DNA of 64,000 nucleotides. Origin: Pogonophryne albipinna. Taxonomy: Eukaryota; Chordata; Actinopteri; Perciformes; Artedidraconidae. The stretch covers positions 37,192,740 to 37,256,739 of the forward strand of contig CM053252.1 of NCBI GenBank assembly GCA_028583405.1, written 5' to 3'. Shown here one piece after another: positions 25,701-34,488 of this stretch (position 1 is the stretch's first letter; every line of letters begins with the position of its first letter). The notes beneath the pieces are model-generated. The model searched no databases. It was not told the origin of the DNA and saw nothing but the letters and a program-made list of their open reading frames with translations. The position numbers were made by a program, and so were the translations under genes.

Positions 25701-27196
25701 GAACAACTTTGGTGCCGCCCGAAAGTCCTTCTCCATGTCCTCTCCGAACTTCTCCCACACCCGCTGCTTTGCCTCGGCCACGGATGAGGCTGCTGCCCTT
25801 CGGGCCTGTCGGTACCTTGCAACTGCCTCGGGAGTCCCCCGGGATAACAAATCCCTGAAGGCCTCCTTCTTCAGTCGGACGGCTTCCCTGACCACTGGTG
25901 TCCACCAGGAGGTTCGAGGGTTACCGCCCCTTGAGGCACCTAGGACCTTGAGACCACAGCTCCCCGCCGCGGCTTTGGCAATAGAGGCTTTGAACACCGA
26001 CCACTCTGGTTCAATGTCCCCAACTTCCACAGGAATGCCTGAAAAGCTCCGCCGGAGGTGTGAGTTGAAGGCCTCCTGAACTTGGGCCTCCTCCAGACGT
26101 TCCCAGTTCACCCGAACTACACGTTTGGGCTTACCAGGTCTATCTAGAGGCTTCCCCCGCCACTCGACCCAATTCACCACCAGATGGTGATCAGTTGACA
26201 ACTCCGCCCCTCTCTTTACCCGAGTGTCCAAAACATACGGCCTCAGGTCCGATGATACGATAACGAAATCGATCATGGACCTTCTGCCTAGGGTACTCTG
26301 GTACCACGTACACTTATGAGCATCCTTATGTTCGAACATGGTGTTTGTTATGGCCAATCCATGACTAGCACAGAAGTCCAGTAACAAACCACCACTCCGG
26401 TTCAGATCAGGGGGGCCGTTCCTCCCAATCACAGCAATCGTAATCTTGTCTTGATGCATATGAGTTAAGAACTTCCAGTATGCGTCACTAAATCCATCTG
26501 GAGCTGGTTCAGCAAAAGCACATAATGCTTGGACTCTTGATCTGCCTTTAGATCTATTACCTTCGGGTTTGAATTTGCAGGATTGAAAATGGCGCCACAA
26601 ATCCTTCCTTGAAAACAAACCATTGCAATAGATACAATGCATAAATTCTTTTCCATCGGTATTTCTGCGGGGTTGCTTGTACGGAATAAGTTTTCCTTCT
26701 CCGTCCTCCAAAACTTGACTGTTGTGTCCAAAGTTCCCTTTATTTCTGATGAAATCTAATTGCAGTCGTCTTTCCTTGGACTTTATTGGGAAACTCATTG
26801 CTTTTGCAACTTCTACTTTATCGTTGTGTTTACGTACCAGGTGTCTGGAAATTTTTTGAACTTGTAGTTCACAATATTAGCAGTGGTGTTTTTATTATAT
26901 TTTCTTGATCCATCCTCTGTCTTCATTACTGCATTCACAAATACGGCCGGCTCGTTATCAGGGGGCATTGAGTCACTTGCTTTGTTTGTTGTATGTGACT
27001 GCTCCATGTTCCCTTTAGTTACTGCTCTGCAATGTGAAATGTTTTTGCTTTCCCTGGATGACTGACTGGACTTCTTGGTAATTGGTATTTCAATGCTGCC
27101 CTCACTGTCTGTGCTTTCTCTTTCTCTGGGACTTGGAACGTATTCTTCTTCGCTATCTGCCGTAGATACATCTGACCCTGCAAGATCCGTTTGAAT
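22786..27196 (-). pseudogene. SET-YR gene exon 7: fingers and tyrosine-recombinase-like domain, interrupted by a LINE
   Basis: The exon opens after CTCAAG with an acidic Ser-rich stretch (DVSTADSEEEYVPSPRE). A degenerate finger follows (SRHLVRKHNDKVEVAKAM in a shifted frame near 26845), then a C2HC finger HCIYCNGLFSRKDLWRHFQSC (about 26580-26640), then AEPAPDGFSDAYWKFL. After the LINE, the YR-like part has HIRQKLRELGRLLLAAKEV, an Arg box LFNRRREGEVSRMAV, a Lys strand IVGKRGRKVPVLL, LTSTKLRKHIATL, LADFLGH and VHRKHYRLPEG. These fit the R, K, R-x-H, LGH and nucleophile Tyr of tyrosine recombinases. Frame is lost near 23180 and between about 23890 and 23957. It ends at donor AACG|GTATAA. Proteins of this fold cut and rejoin DNA; whether this one did is unknown. 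Confidence 0.75.
23961..26433 (-). mobile_element. 5'-truncated RTE/Rex3-like LINE inserted in the YR exon
   Basis: This is the same family as 2055-5229. It lacks the first ~198 codons of the ORF and begins at the codons for VIGRNGPP. The rest is open through to the same stop and a GATG tail. It sits between host codons for ITIAV and KED. Only about eight residues differ from the complete copy over ~810 codons. The reading frame enters it from the host sequence without a stop, giving one chimeric ORF (26798-23991) of C2HC finger plus partial endonuclease and full reverse transcriptase. Confidence 0.93.
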
Positions 27197-27607
27197 CTTG
27201 AGAACAAAAAACATAGTTAATACTCGCCCTCAAAATTATTGTTTATTATAGCTTGAACTGACTACACTTGTTATCATTAATTCATATTAGGAAGGGTTGG
27301 CTGAAATTCAGAATACTTTGAGTTGAAGTCATTTTACAGATTTCAATATTCTATTAAATGTTGTCATAACTGATTGGATGTGTCAAATTCAGATGAAAGC
27401 TTAAAAGACAACAACCAGTAACACATCTTTAAAGACACTTTTGGAATTAGTATTGAAAACATTGAACATAATTACAACTTAAATGTAAGCACTACCTAAA
27501 ATGCATTGTCAATATGCATGCCTGGCACTCTAATAAGTGAAACTGTTGTTGATTTTGGTTGGTGCTACCCTTTAAGTGACAACATGGAAGAGTAAAAAGT
27601 GGCTTAC

Positions 27608-27712
27608 TGGACGGCAACAGGCTCTTCTCTGCCTGAGGGAAGCTCTTTCAGACTTTGAGGTCGAAGGGCACTCCGAACCTTCATCACTCGAAAAATCTGA
27701 AACTCTATCCAT
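27608..27712 (-). pseudogene. SET-YR gene exon 6: Ser/Arg linker
   Basis: The acceptor TTTTGCAG and donor CCA|GTAAGC frame 105 bp, phase 0 at both ends, encoding MDRVSDFSSDEGSECPS, then TSKSERASLRQRRACCRP. This is low-complexity linker with no domain. The first codon is ATG, but an internal exon fits better because phases match on both sides. Confidence 0.62.
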
Positions 27713-27849
27713 CTGCAAAACAAAAAAGATTTGTCATTGAATACTTATTTATTTATGTTTGCATTCCAATACAATCAACTGTAAAGGGAGGACCTTTGAA
27801 ACAGTGCAGAGAAAAAAAATGAACTTGTATTCAAAGTATCTGAGCCTAC

Positions 27850-27957
27850 CAGAACATCTTCTGTTATCCTGAGCTTCGGATTGCGTTCATCACAGTTTGG
27901 AATAACATCTTCAGTGTCAGGATAATCCACTAGAGAGTACCCTCTGACAGTAAAAAG
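27850..27957 (-). pseudogene. SET-YR gene exon 5: linker
   Basis: The acceptor TTTCTATATAG and donor CTG|GTAGGC frame 108 bp, phase 0, encoding LFTVRGYSLVDYPDTEDVIP, then NCDERNPKLRITEDVL. No domain is recognised. Confidence 0.62.
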
Positions 27958-28233
27958 CTATATAGAAATAAACACAAAACAGTATGCCTTAAAATAGTAA
28001 ATAAGTCATATATTGACATTAATAGGTTGCCTTCTGTAAAATGTGTTTCTGCAACAGCACTTTCGGTTAAAACAAATTGCACAGCATGTTCTAATACAGG
28101 GGTCTCAAAATGTAATCCATAAATCTGTCCATATTTTTCATATCTTTAAAATTACTTGAAATCATTACCGAAGAAAAGTAGATTAACAGACAAAAAAACT
28201 GATTGTGGAGACAGCTCTATATTACTGAATTAC

Positions 28234-28353
28234 CTCGGTAGAAGAACGGTCTGTTGTGGATGTTTTGAGGGAAGACAACTCTTTGAGGGAAGTCAACTCT
28301 AAGGGGAAGCTCTCCTCCTCAACTGCCTCTGGATAATACTGCTCATTCGTCAC
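28234..28353 (-). pseudogene. SET-YR gene exon 4: acidic exon, copy 3
   Basis: The acceptor AAGTTCCAG and donor GAG|GTAATT frame 120 bp, phase 0, encoding VTNEQYYPEAVEEESFPLEL, then TSLKELSSLKTSTTDRSSTE. It is almost identical to 29324-29443, 1090 bp away. Confidence 0.75.
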
Positions 28354-28559
28354 CTGGAACTTAGATAAAACAAGAATGCACTAAGAAGATAGTAAACATT
28401 TATGTTGAGATATTCATGAGTTGCCACAGTTAGCTAAATCAAAAACAGTTTCTGAAACTAGATTTTGATCAAAGCAAAGTCCTGGCATTATTCATTACTG
28501 TGGTCTGAACATATCATAAAGGGGTTGCAATGGATTGCATTAAAATTACCCCTTTCAAA

Positions 28560-29150
28560 CATGCACAGGCTCAGAGGGTGTCGAATGATGCCTACAACAA
28601 CTTGAGTTTAGAGACTAAAAAGGTGTTGCACAACTATTTAGAAATCACTTAAAAATATAACCAAACGGGAGGGCCCCATGAGGACAAGACTGGAAACAAG
28701 TGTGTGTGACAGGTTTCTGTAACAAGTCCCATCAAGGCTAAGGTAAACGATCACCGTTTGAAACATGCTTATGCTCAAATAGTATAAACATATGCCCACA
28801 ATAACTTGAGTTTAGACACTTAAAGGTTTTGCCAACATATTTTTAAATGACTTCAAGTTAAAACCAAACGGGAGGGCCCCATGAGGACAAGACTAGAAAC
28901 AAGTGTGTGTGACAGGTTTCTGTAACAAGTCCCATCAAGGCTAAGGTAAACGCTCACCGTTTGAAACATGCTTATGCTCAAATAGTATAAACATATGCCT
29001 ACAACAACTTGAGTTTAGACACTTAAAGGTATTGCCAAAATATTTTTAAATGACTTCAAGTTAAAAAAAACGGGAGGGCCCCATGAGGACAAGACTAGAA
29101 ACAAGTGTGTGTGACAGGTTTCTGTAACAAGTCCCAACTAGGCTAGTCTA
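28560..29150. repeat. intronic satellite, about 201-bp unit, first block
   Basis: Three units recur, with the GGGAGGGCCCCATGAGG block near 28668, 28869 and 29071. Each unit also contains a TGTGTGACAGGTTTCTG block and an AACTTGAGTTTAGA block. It lies in the intron between two copies of the acidic exon and was duplicated together with the exon. Confidence 0.88.
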
Positions 29151-29323
29151 AAAATATGAAACCAATTCAGTTTCCTCAGTCAGATCGTTCCAAATCACCC
29201 AATTAGAAACGGGATTTAAGCTGTATCAGAAAAAGAGATCGGAAAAAAAGTTCCTGTCTTGGTATGGGGACTACATAGTGAAAGGCACAACATAATGAGA
29301 TTGTGGAGACAACTCTGAATTAC

Positions 29324-29443
29324 CTCGGTAGAAGAACGGTCTGTTGTGGATGTTCTGAGGGAAGACAACTCTTTGAGGGAAGTCAACTCTAAGGGGAAGC
29401 TCTCCTCCTCAACTGCCTCTGGATAATACTGCTCATTCGTCAC
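29324..29443 (-). pseudogene. SET-YR gene exon 3: acidic exon, copy 2
   Basis: This 120-bp exon, phase 0, has the same borders as copy 3 (donor GAG|GTAATT), except the acceptor reads AATTTCCAG. The product differs from copy 3 at one residue (SSLRTS instead of SSLKTS). The downstream intron is also duplicated nearly base for base for over 200 bp. Confidence 0.75.
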
Positions 29444-29649
29444 CTGGAAATTAGATAAAACAAGAATGCACTAAGAAGATAGTAAACATTTATGTTGAGA
29501 TATTCATGAGTTGCCACAGTTAGCTAAATCAAAAACTGTTTCTGAAACTAGATTTGGATCAAAGCAAAGTCCTGGCATTATTCATTACTGTGGTCTGAAC
29601 ATATCATAAAGGGGTTGCAATGGATTGCATTCAAATTATCCCTTTCAAA

Positions 29650-30227
29650 CATGCACAGGCGGTGTAGAATGATGCCTACAACAACTTGAGTTTAGAGACT
29701 AAAAGGTGTTGCACAAATATTTAGAAATCACTTCAAGCTAAAACCAAACGGGAGGGCCCCATGAGGACAAGACTGGAAACAAGTGTGTGTGACAGGTTTC
29801 TGTAACAAGTCCCATCAAGGCTAAGGTAAACGATCACCGTTTGAAACATGCTTATGCTCAAATAGTATAAACATATGCCCACAATAACTTGAGTTTAGAC
29901 ATTTAAAAGTATTGCCAACATATTTTTAAATGACTTTAAGTTAAAACCAAACGGGAGGGCCCCATGAGGACAAGACTAGAAACAAGTGTGTGTGACAGGT
30001 TTCTGTAACAAGTCCCATCAAGGCTAAGGTAAACGATCACCGTTTGAAACATGCTTATGCTCAAATAGTATAAACATATGCCTACAACAACTTGAGTTTA
30101 GACACTTAAAGGTATTGCCAAAATATTTTTAAATGACTTTAAGTTAAAACCAAACGGGAGGGCCCCATGAGGACAAGACTAGAAACAAGTGTGTGTGACA
30201 GGTTTCTGTAACAAGTCCCATCAAGGC
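29650..30227. repeat. intronic satellite, about 201-bp unit, second block
   Basis: Three units match the first block. A fourth is split off at 31316-31530 by the hAT insertion at 30228-31315. This block therefore had one unit more than the first. Confidence 0.88.
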
Positions 30228-31315
30228 CAGTGGCGTTTTCTCCTGGAGGCCAAGGGAAGCCAGGCTTCCCCTGTTTTTTCGGATTGTATTATAATTTTAA
30301 TAAATAAATAAAAACACTTCGTTTAGTTTCGGAAATTCTTTGTTGTGTGTTGCTGCCGGCCCGTCTCTCCCCCATTCTCATTGAGTATTTTACAAAGAGT
30401 GAAACAGCTCCCCTCTAGATGTTATGGTGAAACAGTAGATTGCACTCTCTGTTGCGAGAGGAGGCCAGCCGAAATTGGCTTCCCTTGGTGAAAAAAAATT
30501 GAGGGATTGACCAATCAGACAAGGTTCACGTCATGCCTCTGCCAACCTGTGATTGGTCAGGGCCATGCCAAGGGAAGCCAGAGGCGGCTGGCTTCCCTTG
30601 CCTCACAATCCAATCAAATCGCATCAATTTAGTGTTGCAGTGACGCGTCCTAAAACCCGGAAGTAAGCTGCGCTCGGTTTCCCTCGACAAAAAAGCAATG
30701 AGATTTCTCCATAGGATTTTGGAAGATAGCTCGAAATAAGGTCAGTGGAAAACGAACCTGTTAGATAAATGCACGTTTTGTTCAGTCGGATCATATCCAC
30801 ATGTCTACCCTACTTTTATAATTTTCGAATCATAAATCTAATCGATAGAAGATAGATAGCGCCACTGCACCACACTCACCGCCGTTAGAAAGTAGCAAGC
30901 AACTGAAGCAAGTGCAATTATGGAGGGTGGAGATTTGGAGTATTTAATCAAACAGAATTGTACTAAACTTCCGCTACAGCAGCAACAACAAATACAATCT
31001 GATGACAGGTCAATGCCCAAACTGGAGCTGTGTACAACGAGGAAAAAAGGAGCGAATCGGACGTAAAACGTCTCCTGATTTAGTTTATGAATGAATGCTT
31101 ATTAGAGTTTGGGCTGGAGAGTGCGTGCGGACCTGTCGGTTAGATAACAGGCGTGTGTAAGTCCTGCATCTGTATGATACAAATGTGTGTAAAATGATAC
31201 CGGGTGCTGTAATCACTCATCTGGTTACGTTATTACATTGACCACCACCCCCCCGACCCAAAAGAAAGGACGTATTATTGGCTTCCCCTAATTTTTTCCC
31301 CACGCCACGCTACTG
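30228..31315. mobile_element. non-autonomous hAT element, 1088 bp
   Basis: The ends read CAGTGGCGTTTTC and, inverted, CAGTAGCGTGGCGTGG. A perfect 8-bp TSD ATCAAGGC flanks it (30220-30227, 31316-31323), and removing the element restores the satellite unit exactly. The interior has GGCTTCCCTTGG-type repeats but no transposase. Confidence 0.92.
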
Positions 31316-31530
31316 ATCAAGGCTAAGGTAAACGATCACCGTTTGAAACATGCTTATGCTCAAATAGTATAAACATATGCCTACAACAACTTGAGTTTAG
31401 ACACTTAAAGGTATTGCCAAAATATTTTTAAATGACTTCAAGTTAAAACAAAACGGGAGGGCCCCTTGAGGACAAGACTAGAAAGAAGTGTGTGTGACAG
31501 GTTTCTGTAACAAGTCCCACCTAGGCTAGT
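31316..31530. repeat. satellite unit split off by the hAT element
   Basis: This continues the ~201-bp unit interrupted at 30227. It is followed by sequence also found near 29140-29320, so the whole duplicated block ends here before exon copy 1. Confidence 0.85.
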
Positions 31531-31706
31531 CTAAAAATATGAAACCAATTCAGTTTCCTCAGTCAGATCGTTCCAAATCACCCAATTAGAAACGGGATTG
31601 AAGTTGTATCAGAAAAAGAGATCGGAAAAAAAGTTCCTGTCTTGGTATGGGGACTACATAGTGAAAGGCACAACATAATGAGATTGTGGAGACAACTCTA
31701 TATTAC

Positions 31707-31805
31707 CTCAGTAGAAGAACGGTCTGTTGTGGATGTTTTGAGGGAAGACAAGTCTAAGGGGAAGCTCTCCTCAACTGCGTCTGGATAATACTGCTCAGTC
31801 GTCAA
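31707..31805 (-). pseudogene. SET-YR gene exon 2: acidic exon, copy 1 (shorter)
   Basis: This 99-bp exon is phase 0 with acceptor GTTGCAG and donor GAG|GTAATA, encoding LTTEQYYPDAVEESFPLDL, then SSLKTSTTDRSSTE. Relative to the other copies it lacks seven codons in two in-frame deletions, so frame is kept. Its length difference suggests selection for frame before the gene died. Confidence 0.72.
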
Positions 31806-31862
31806 CTGCAACTTAGAAAAAACAAGAATGCACTAAGAAGATAGTAAACATTTATGTTGAGA

Positions 31863-32620
31863 CAACCCGTTGCTGCAGATACACGCTTTACAACATCAGG
31901 AGGATACGTCCCCTCCTGACCCTGAAAGCCACGCAGGTTCTGGTCCAGGCTCTCGTCACCTCACGCCTAGACTACTGCAACTCCCTCCTGGCTGGTCTAC
32001 CTGCATGTGCCATCCGACCTCTGCAGCTCATCCAGAATGCAGCGGCTCGTCTGGTCTTCAACCTTCCTAAATGTTCCCACACCACGCCGCTCCTCCGCTT
32101 CCTTCACTGGCTTCCAGTAACTGCTAGAATCCACTTCAAGACAATGGTACTTGAGTACCATGCTGCGAATGGATCTGGCCCTTCCTACATCCAGGACATG
32201 GTTAAACTGTACACCCCAGCACGTGCACTCCGCTCTGCATCAGCCAAACAGCTCGCTGCACCCTCACTGCGAAGGGGACCCAAGTTCCCATCAGCAAAAA
32301 CACGTGGGTTTTCTATCCTGGCTCCAAAATGGTGGAATGAGCTCCCCATTGACATCAGGACAGCAGATAGCTTACACACCTTCCGGCGCAGACTGAAAAC
32401 TCATCTCTTTCGACTCCACTTCGAGCGATAGAATTACTAACAAAGCACTTATATACTAATAAAGGACTGGCTTATCTAAAGCCAGTTGAGTAGCACTCAA
32501 GGCTCTATGAAACCTGATGTACTTATATGATTCTGTTTTCTTCAAGTTTGTATCTTGTTGGTCGATCGCACTTATTGTAAGTCGCCTTGGATAAAAGCGT
32601 CAGCTAAATGCAATGTAATA
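31863..32620 (+). mobile_element. L2 LINE 3' end (ORF2 C-terminus and tail)
   Basis: It is open on the plus strand from near the start, with VLVQALVTSRLDYCNSLLAG, AARLVFNLPKCSHTTPLL, HWLPVTARIHFKT, and near the end PKWWNELPIDIRTADSLHTF and RLKTHLFRLHFER, then a stop near 32429. These are hallmark C-terminal motifs of vertebrate L2. The tail ends in the GTAAGTCGCCTTGGATAAAA and GCGTCAGCTAAATGCAATG blocks of L2. It interrupts the duplicated intron between TTGAGA and TTCATGAG. Confidence 0.92.
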
Positions 32621-32934
32621 TTCATGAGCTGCAAACATTAGCTAACTGACAAGCAAGCAAGGGCATGCAAGTTTTGTCAGGTGAAATCTGTCAAGTTCTG
32701 CATTTAATTAAATACATCATCAATTAAAGTGTCACTCCCCCACTTGCTCATAGAGGTAGCAGACCAAACTTATAGCAAATCTAATGAATTCTCCAATACC
32801 AGTATAATTTGCCACATCTGAACCATCTAAAATGACTTGTTAATCGAACAACAAATTAATTAGGTACTATAATTATATGGAGGGAAACAAAAACATGTAT
32901 TAAATCACGTGTTACTTTTGAGTTATATGTGTAC

Positions 32935-33150
32935 CTGTTTGCGCCAAGGCCAGTCTGCATCCCCATAATTGTAGGATATTTCTTCCTCTGGGGCGATGTC
33001 TCTAAGGGCAAACAGGCAGAGATGTGGCATCCCATCAAGGACAATGGTTCTCATCTTGCAGTTGGCCGTTTTGTGGTCATCGTTTACAAGCCTACCCAGT
33101 GACTTGTCTTCAACCGATGCATCAAGATTTAAATAAATAGAGATTGAATG
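32935..33150 (-). pseudogene. SET-YR gene exon 1 seen here: C-terminal half of a KMT5A-like SET domain
   Basis: The minus-strand reading gives LDASVEDKSLGRLVNDDH, then NCKMRTIVLDGMPHLCLF, ALRDIAPEEEISYNYGD and WPWRKQ, ending at donor CAG|GTACAC in phase 0. The pattern GRL-N---NC, I--DG-PHL, A-RDIA--EE and Y-YGD matches the end of SET domains of the KMT5A/SET8 type, which methylate histone H4 Lys20. The usual Asn-His-Ser is Asn-Asp-Asp here. The frame meets a stop at 33151-33153 and no convincing acceptor or upstream exon is visible, so the 5' part is missing, decayed or outside my reach. Confidence 0.72.
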
Positions 33151-33262
33151 TTAGTTGTAGAACTTGCATACTTGGGTTGGATATAGTGTGGAGCATTGTC
33201 AGTTACATTTAAAAGAAAATCATGAAGAAAAAAAGATTAGACAGACAAGGTCAGGTTCTATT

Positions 33263-33360
33263 AGGACTGCACGATATTGGAAAAAACTGACATTGCGATA
33301 TTTCTTTCCCCTGCAATATGAAAAAATACAGGAATTGAAGAACAATATTTTATTATTATT
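33263..33360. mobile_element. end of a GCACGATATTG-type MITE
   Basis: TAGGACTGCACGATATTGG followed by AAAAACTGACATTGCGATAT is a familiar terminus of fish non-autonomous elements. No matching opposite end is found nearby. A similar terminus in the opposite orientation is at about 57570-57692. Confidence 0.4.
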
Positions 33361-33459
33361 ATTTTAACAATATTTAACTGTTTGAACGATTTATTCACGG
33401 ACTTCTGGATCTTAAGTTATCAGAGCAACAAGCTGAGCTAGCTCGGTTATCCTGCTGTG

Positions 33460-34488
33460 ATCAGAGACCTGAACTACGAAGCCGGTTCAACATAACCTGG
33501 ATATGTTTGAGTTACCCGGCTTACCTAATCCAAAACAAACGCGCTCTCGCTAAGCGGTCCTACGACGCTGGTTATCAACTCGTTAAGCCAGGGTTTCTCT
33601 GTCCGGCTGAGTGCGCGTTCACATGAAAGGGGCGGGGTTAGCAACATTTGACCAATCACAAACATGGACAAGCGTACTGACAGCGCAGCGTCATACTTCC
33701 TGAATGAAAAACTATAATATCAGACAAATATGAAGACGTTAAACTTTAAACATCCATGACTTAAACACTTTATCCAGGATCAAAGCCACATAGCTGCACC
33801 TGCAAGGTGAATACAGCTGGTAACAGAAAAAGTGTTTGAATGCGTACATTAACAGGTTTATGATATCACTGCCCCGTCTAAGACACGATCTGACTTTCAT
33901 TACATTTTACTCGAGTGTTTCGTCAAGTTAATGTGTTGCTTAAAATAATACTTCTGCATACAGTATGTGACACTGTGAGTGTTGCACGGCCAGATACGGC
34001 TCAGCTGACTCAGATAAGGAAATATATGATACATTATGATGTGATATGCCGCGGACCGTACTTAATGTTACTCTGATCCGGTTACTTATGTTGTGGCAGA
34101 TATTTAAGTAAGCTTTCTTAACGCTAATGTTATAATAGTCAGATTGCTCTGAAGATGGAGGTGATATTCTATTAATGTTCACGTTCACACAGTCGGTGAT
34201 TTTTGCCGGCCGTCTTTCCTGCAACGGCAGCTTTTCTGTATTTCCTTTCTCCTGTAATATGACGTGATCGCTTTAAACTCTGCACACTGAGCTCTGATTG
34301 GTCAGCAGGCAGTGCTTTCACTGAGTTGATCTCCTAGCCTGGAACCTAACCTGCTCCGGACCAGGTTAGCCGTTCAGCATAAGTTACCATGGAGATCTAG
34401 CCCGATAAGAAGAGAACCAACGTCGTAGGACCGGAAACCCAGAGTTTCCCCTGAAGTTAGCCCGCTAAGGGAAAATCCAGCTTCGTAG
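33460..34488. mobile_element. possible DNA element with CTACGAAGC termini
   Basis: AACTACGAAGCCGGTTCAA near 33472 is matched in inverse by ATCTACGAAGCTGGATTT near 34475. GTCCTACGACG near 33557 is matched by CGTCGTAGGACC near 34420. The inner parts are also inversely similar, suggesting long imperfect terminal repeats. It abuts the truncated left end of the Tc1 element. No TSD was identified. Confidence 0.45.

Larger units (their letters stand above)
11179..33150 (-). pseudogene. SET - zinc finger - tyrosine-recombinase-like - SANT gene, disrupted
   Basis: Eleven minus-strand exons can be joined with GT-AG borders and agreeing phases. They are 33150-32935 (SET), 31805-31707, 29443-29324, 28353-28234, 27957-27850, 27712-27608, 27196-22786 (fingers and YR domain), 22520-22479, 20366-20256, 19766-19656 and 17532 onward. 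The product would join a KMT5A-like SET domain to an acidic linker, a C2HC finger, a YR fold and a terminal SANT/Myb-like module. The upstream half of the SET domain was not found in this window. Damage seen: an in-frame stop just upstream of the SET part, a frameshift near 26845, an RTE LINE at 23961-26433, a frameshift between about 23890 and 23957, a frameshift near 23180, and an L1-like LINE in the last codons. Splice sites are preserved, so death looks recent or selection partial. Function is unknown; the domain calls are mine from motifs. Confidence 0.72.
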
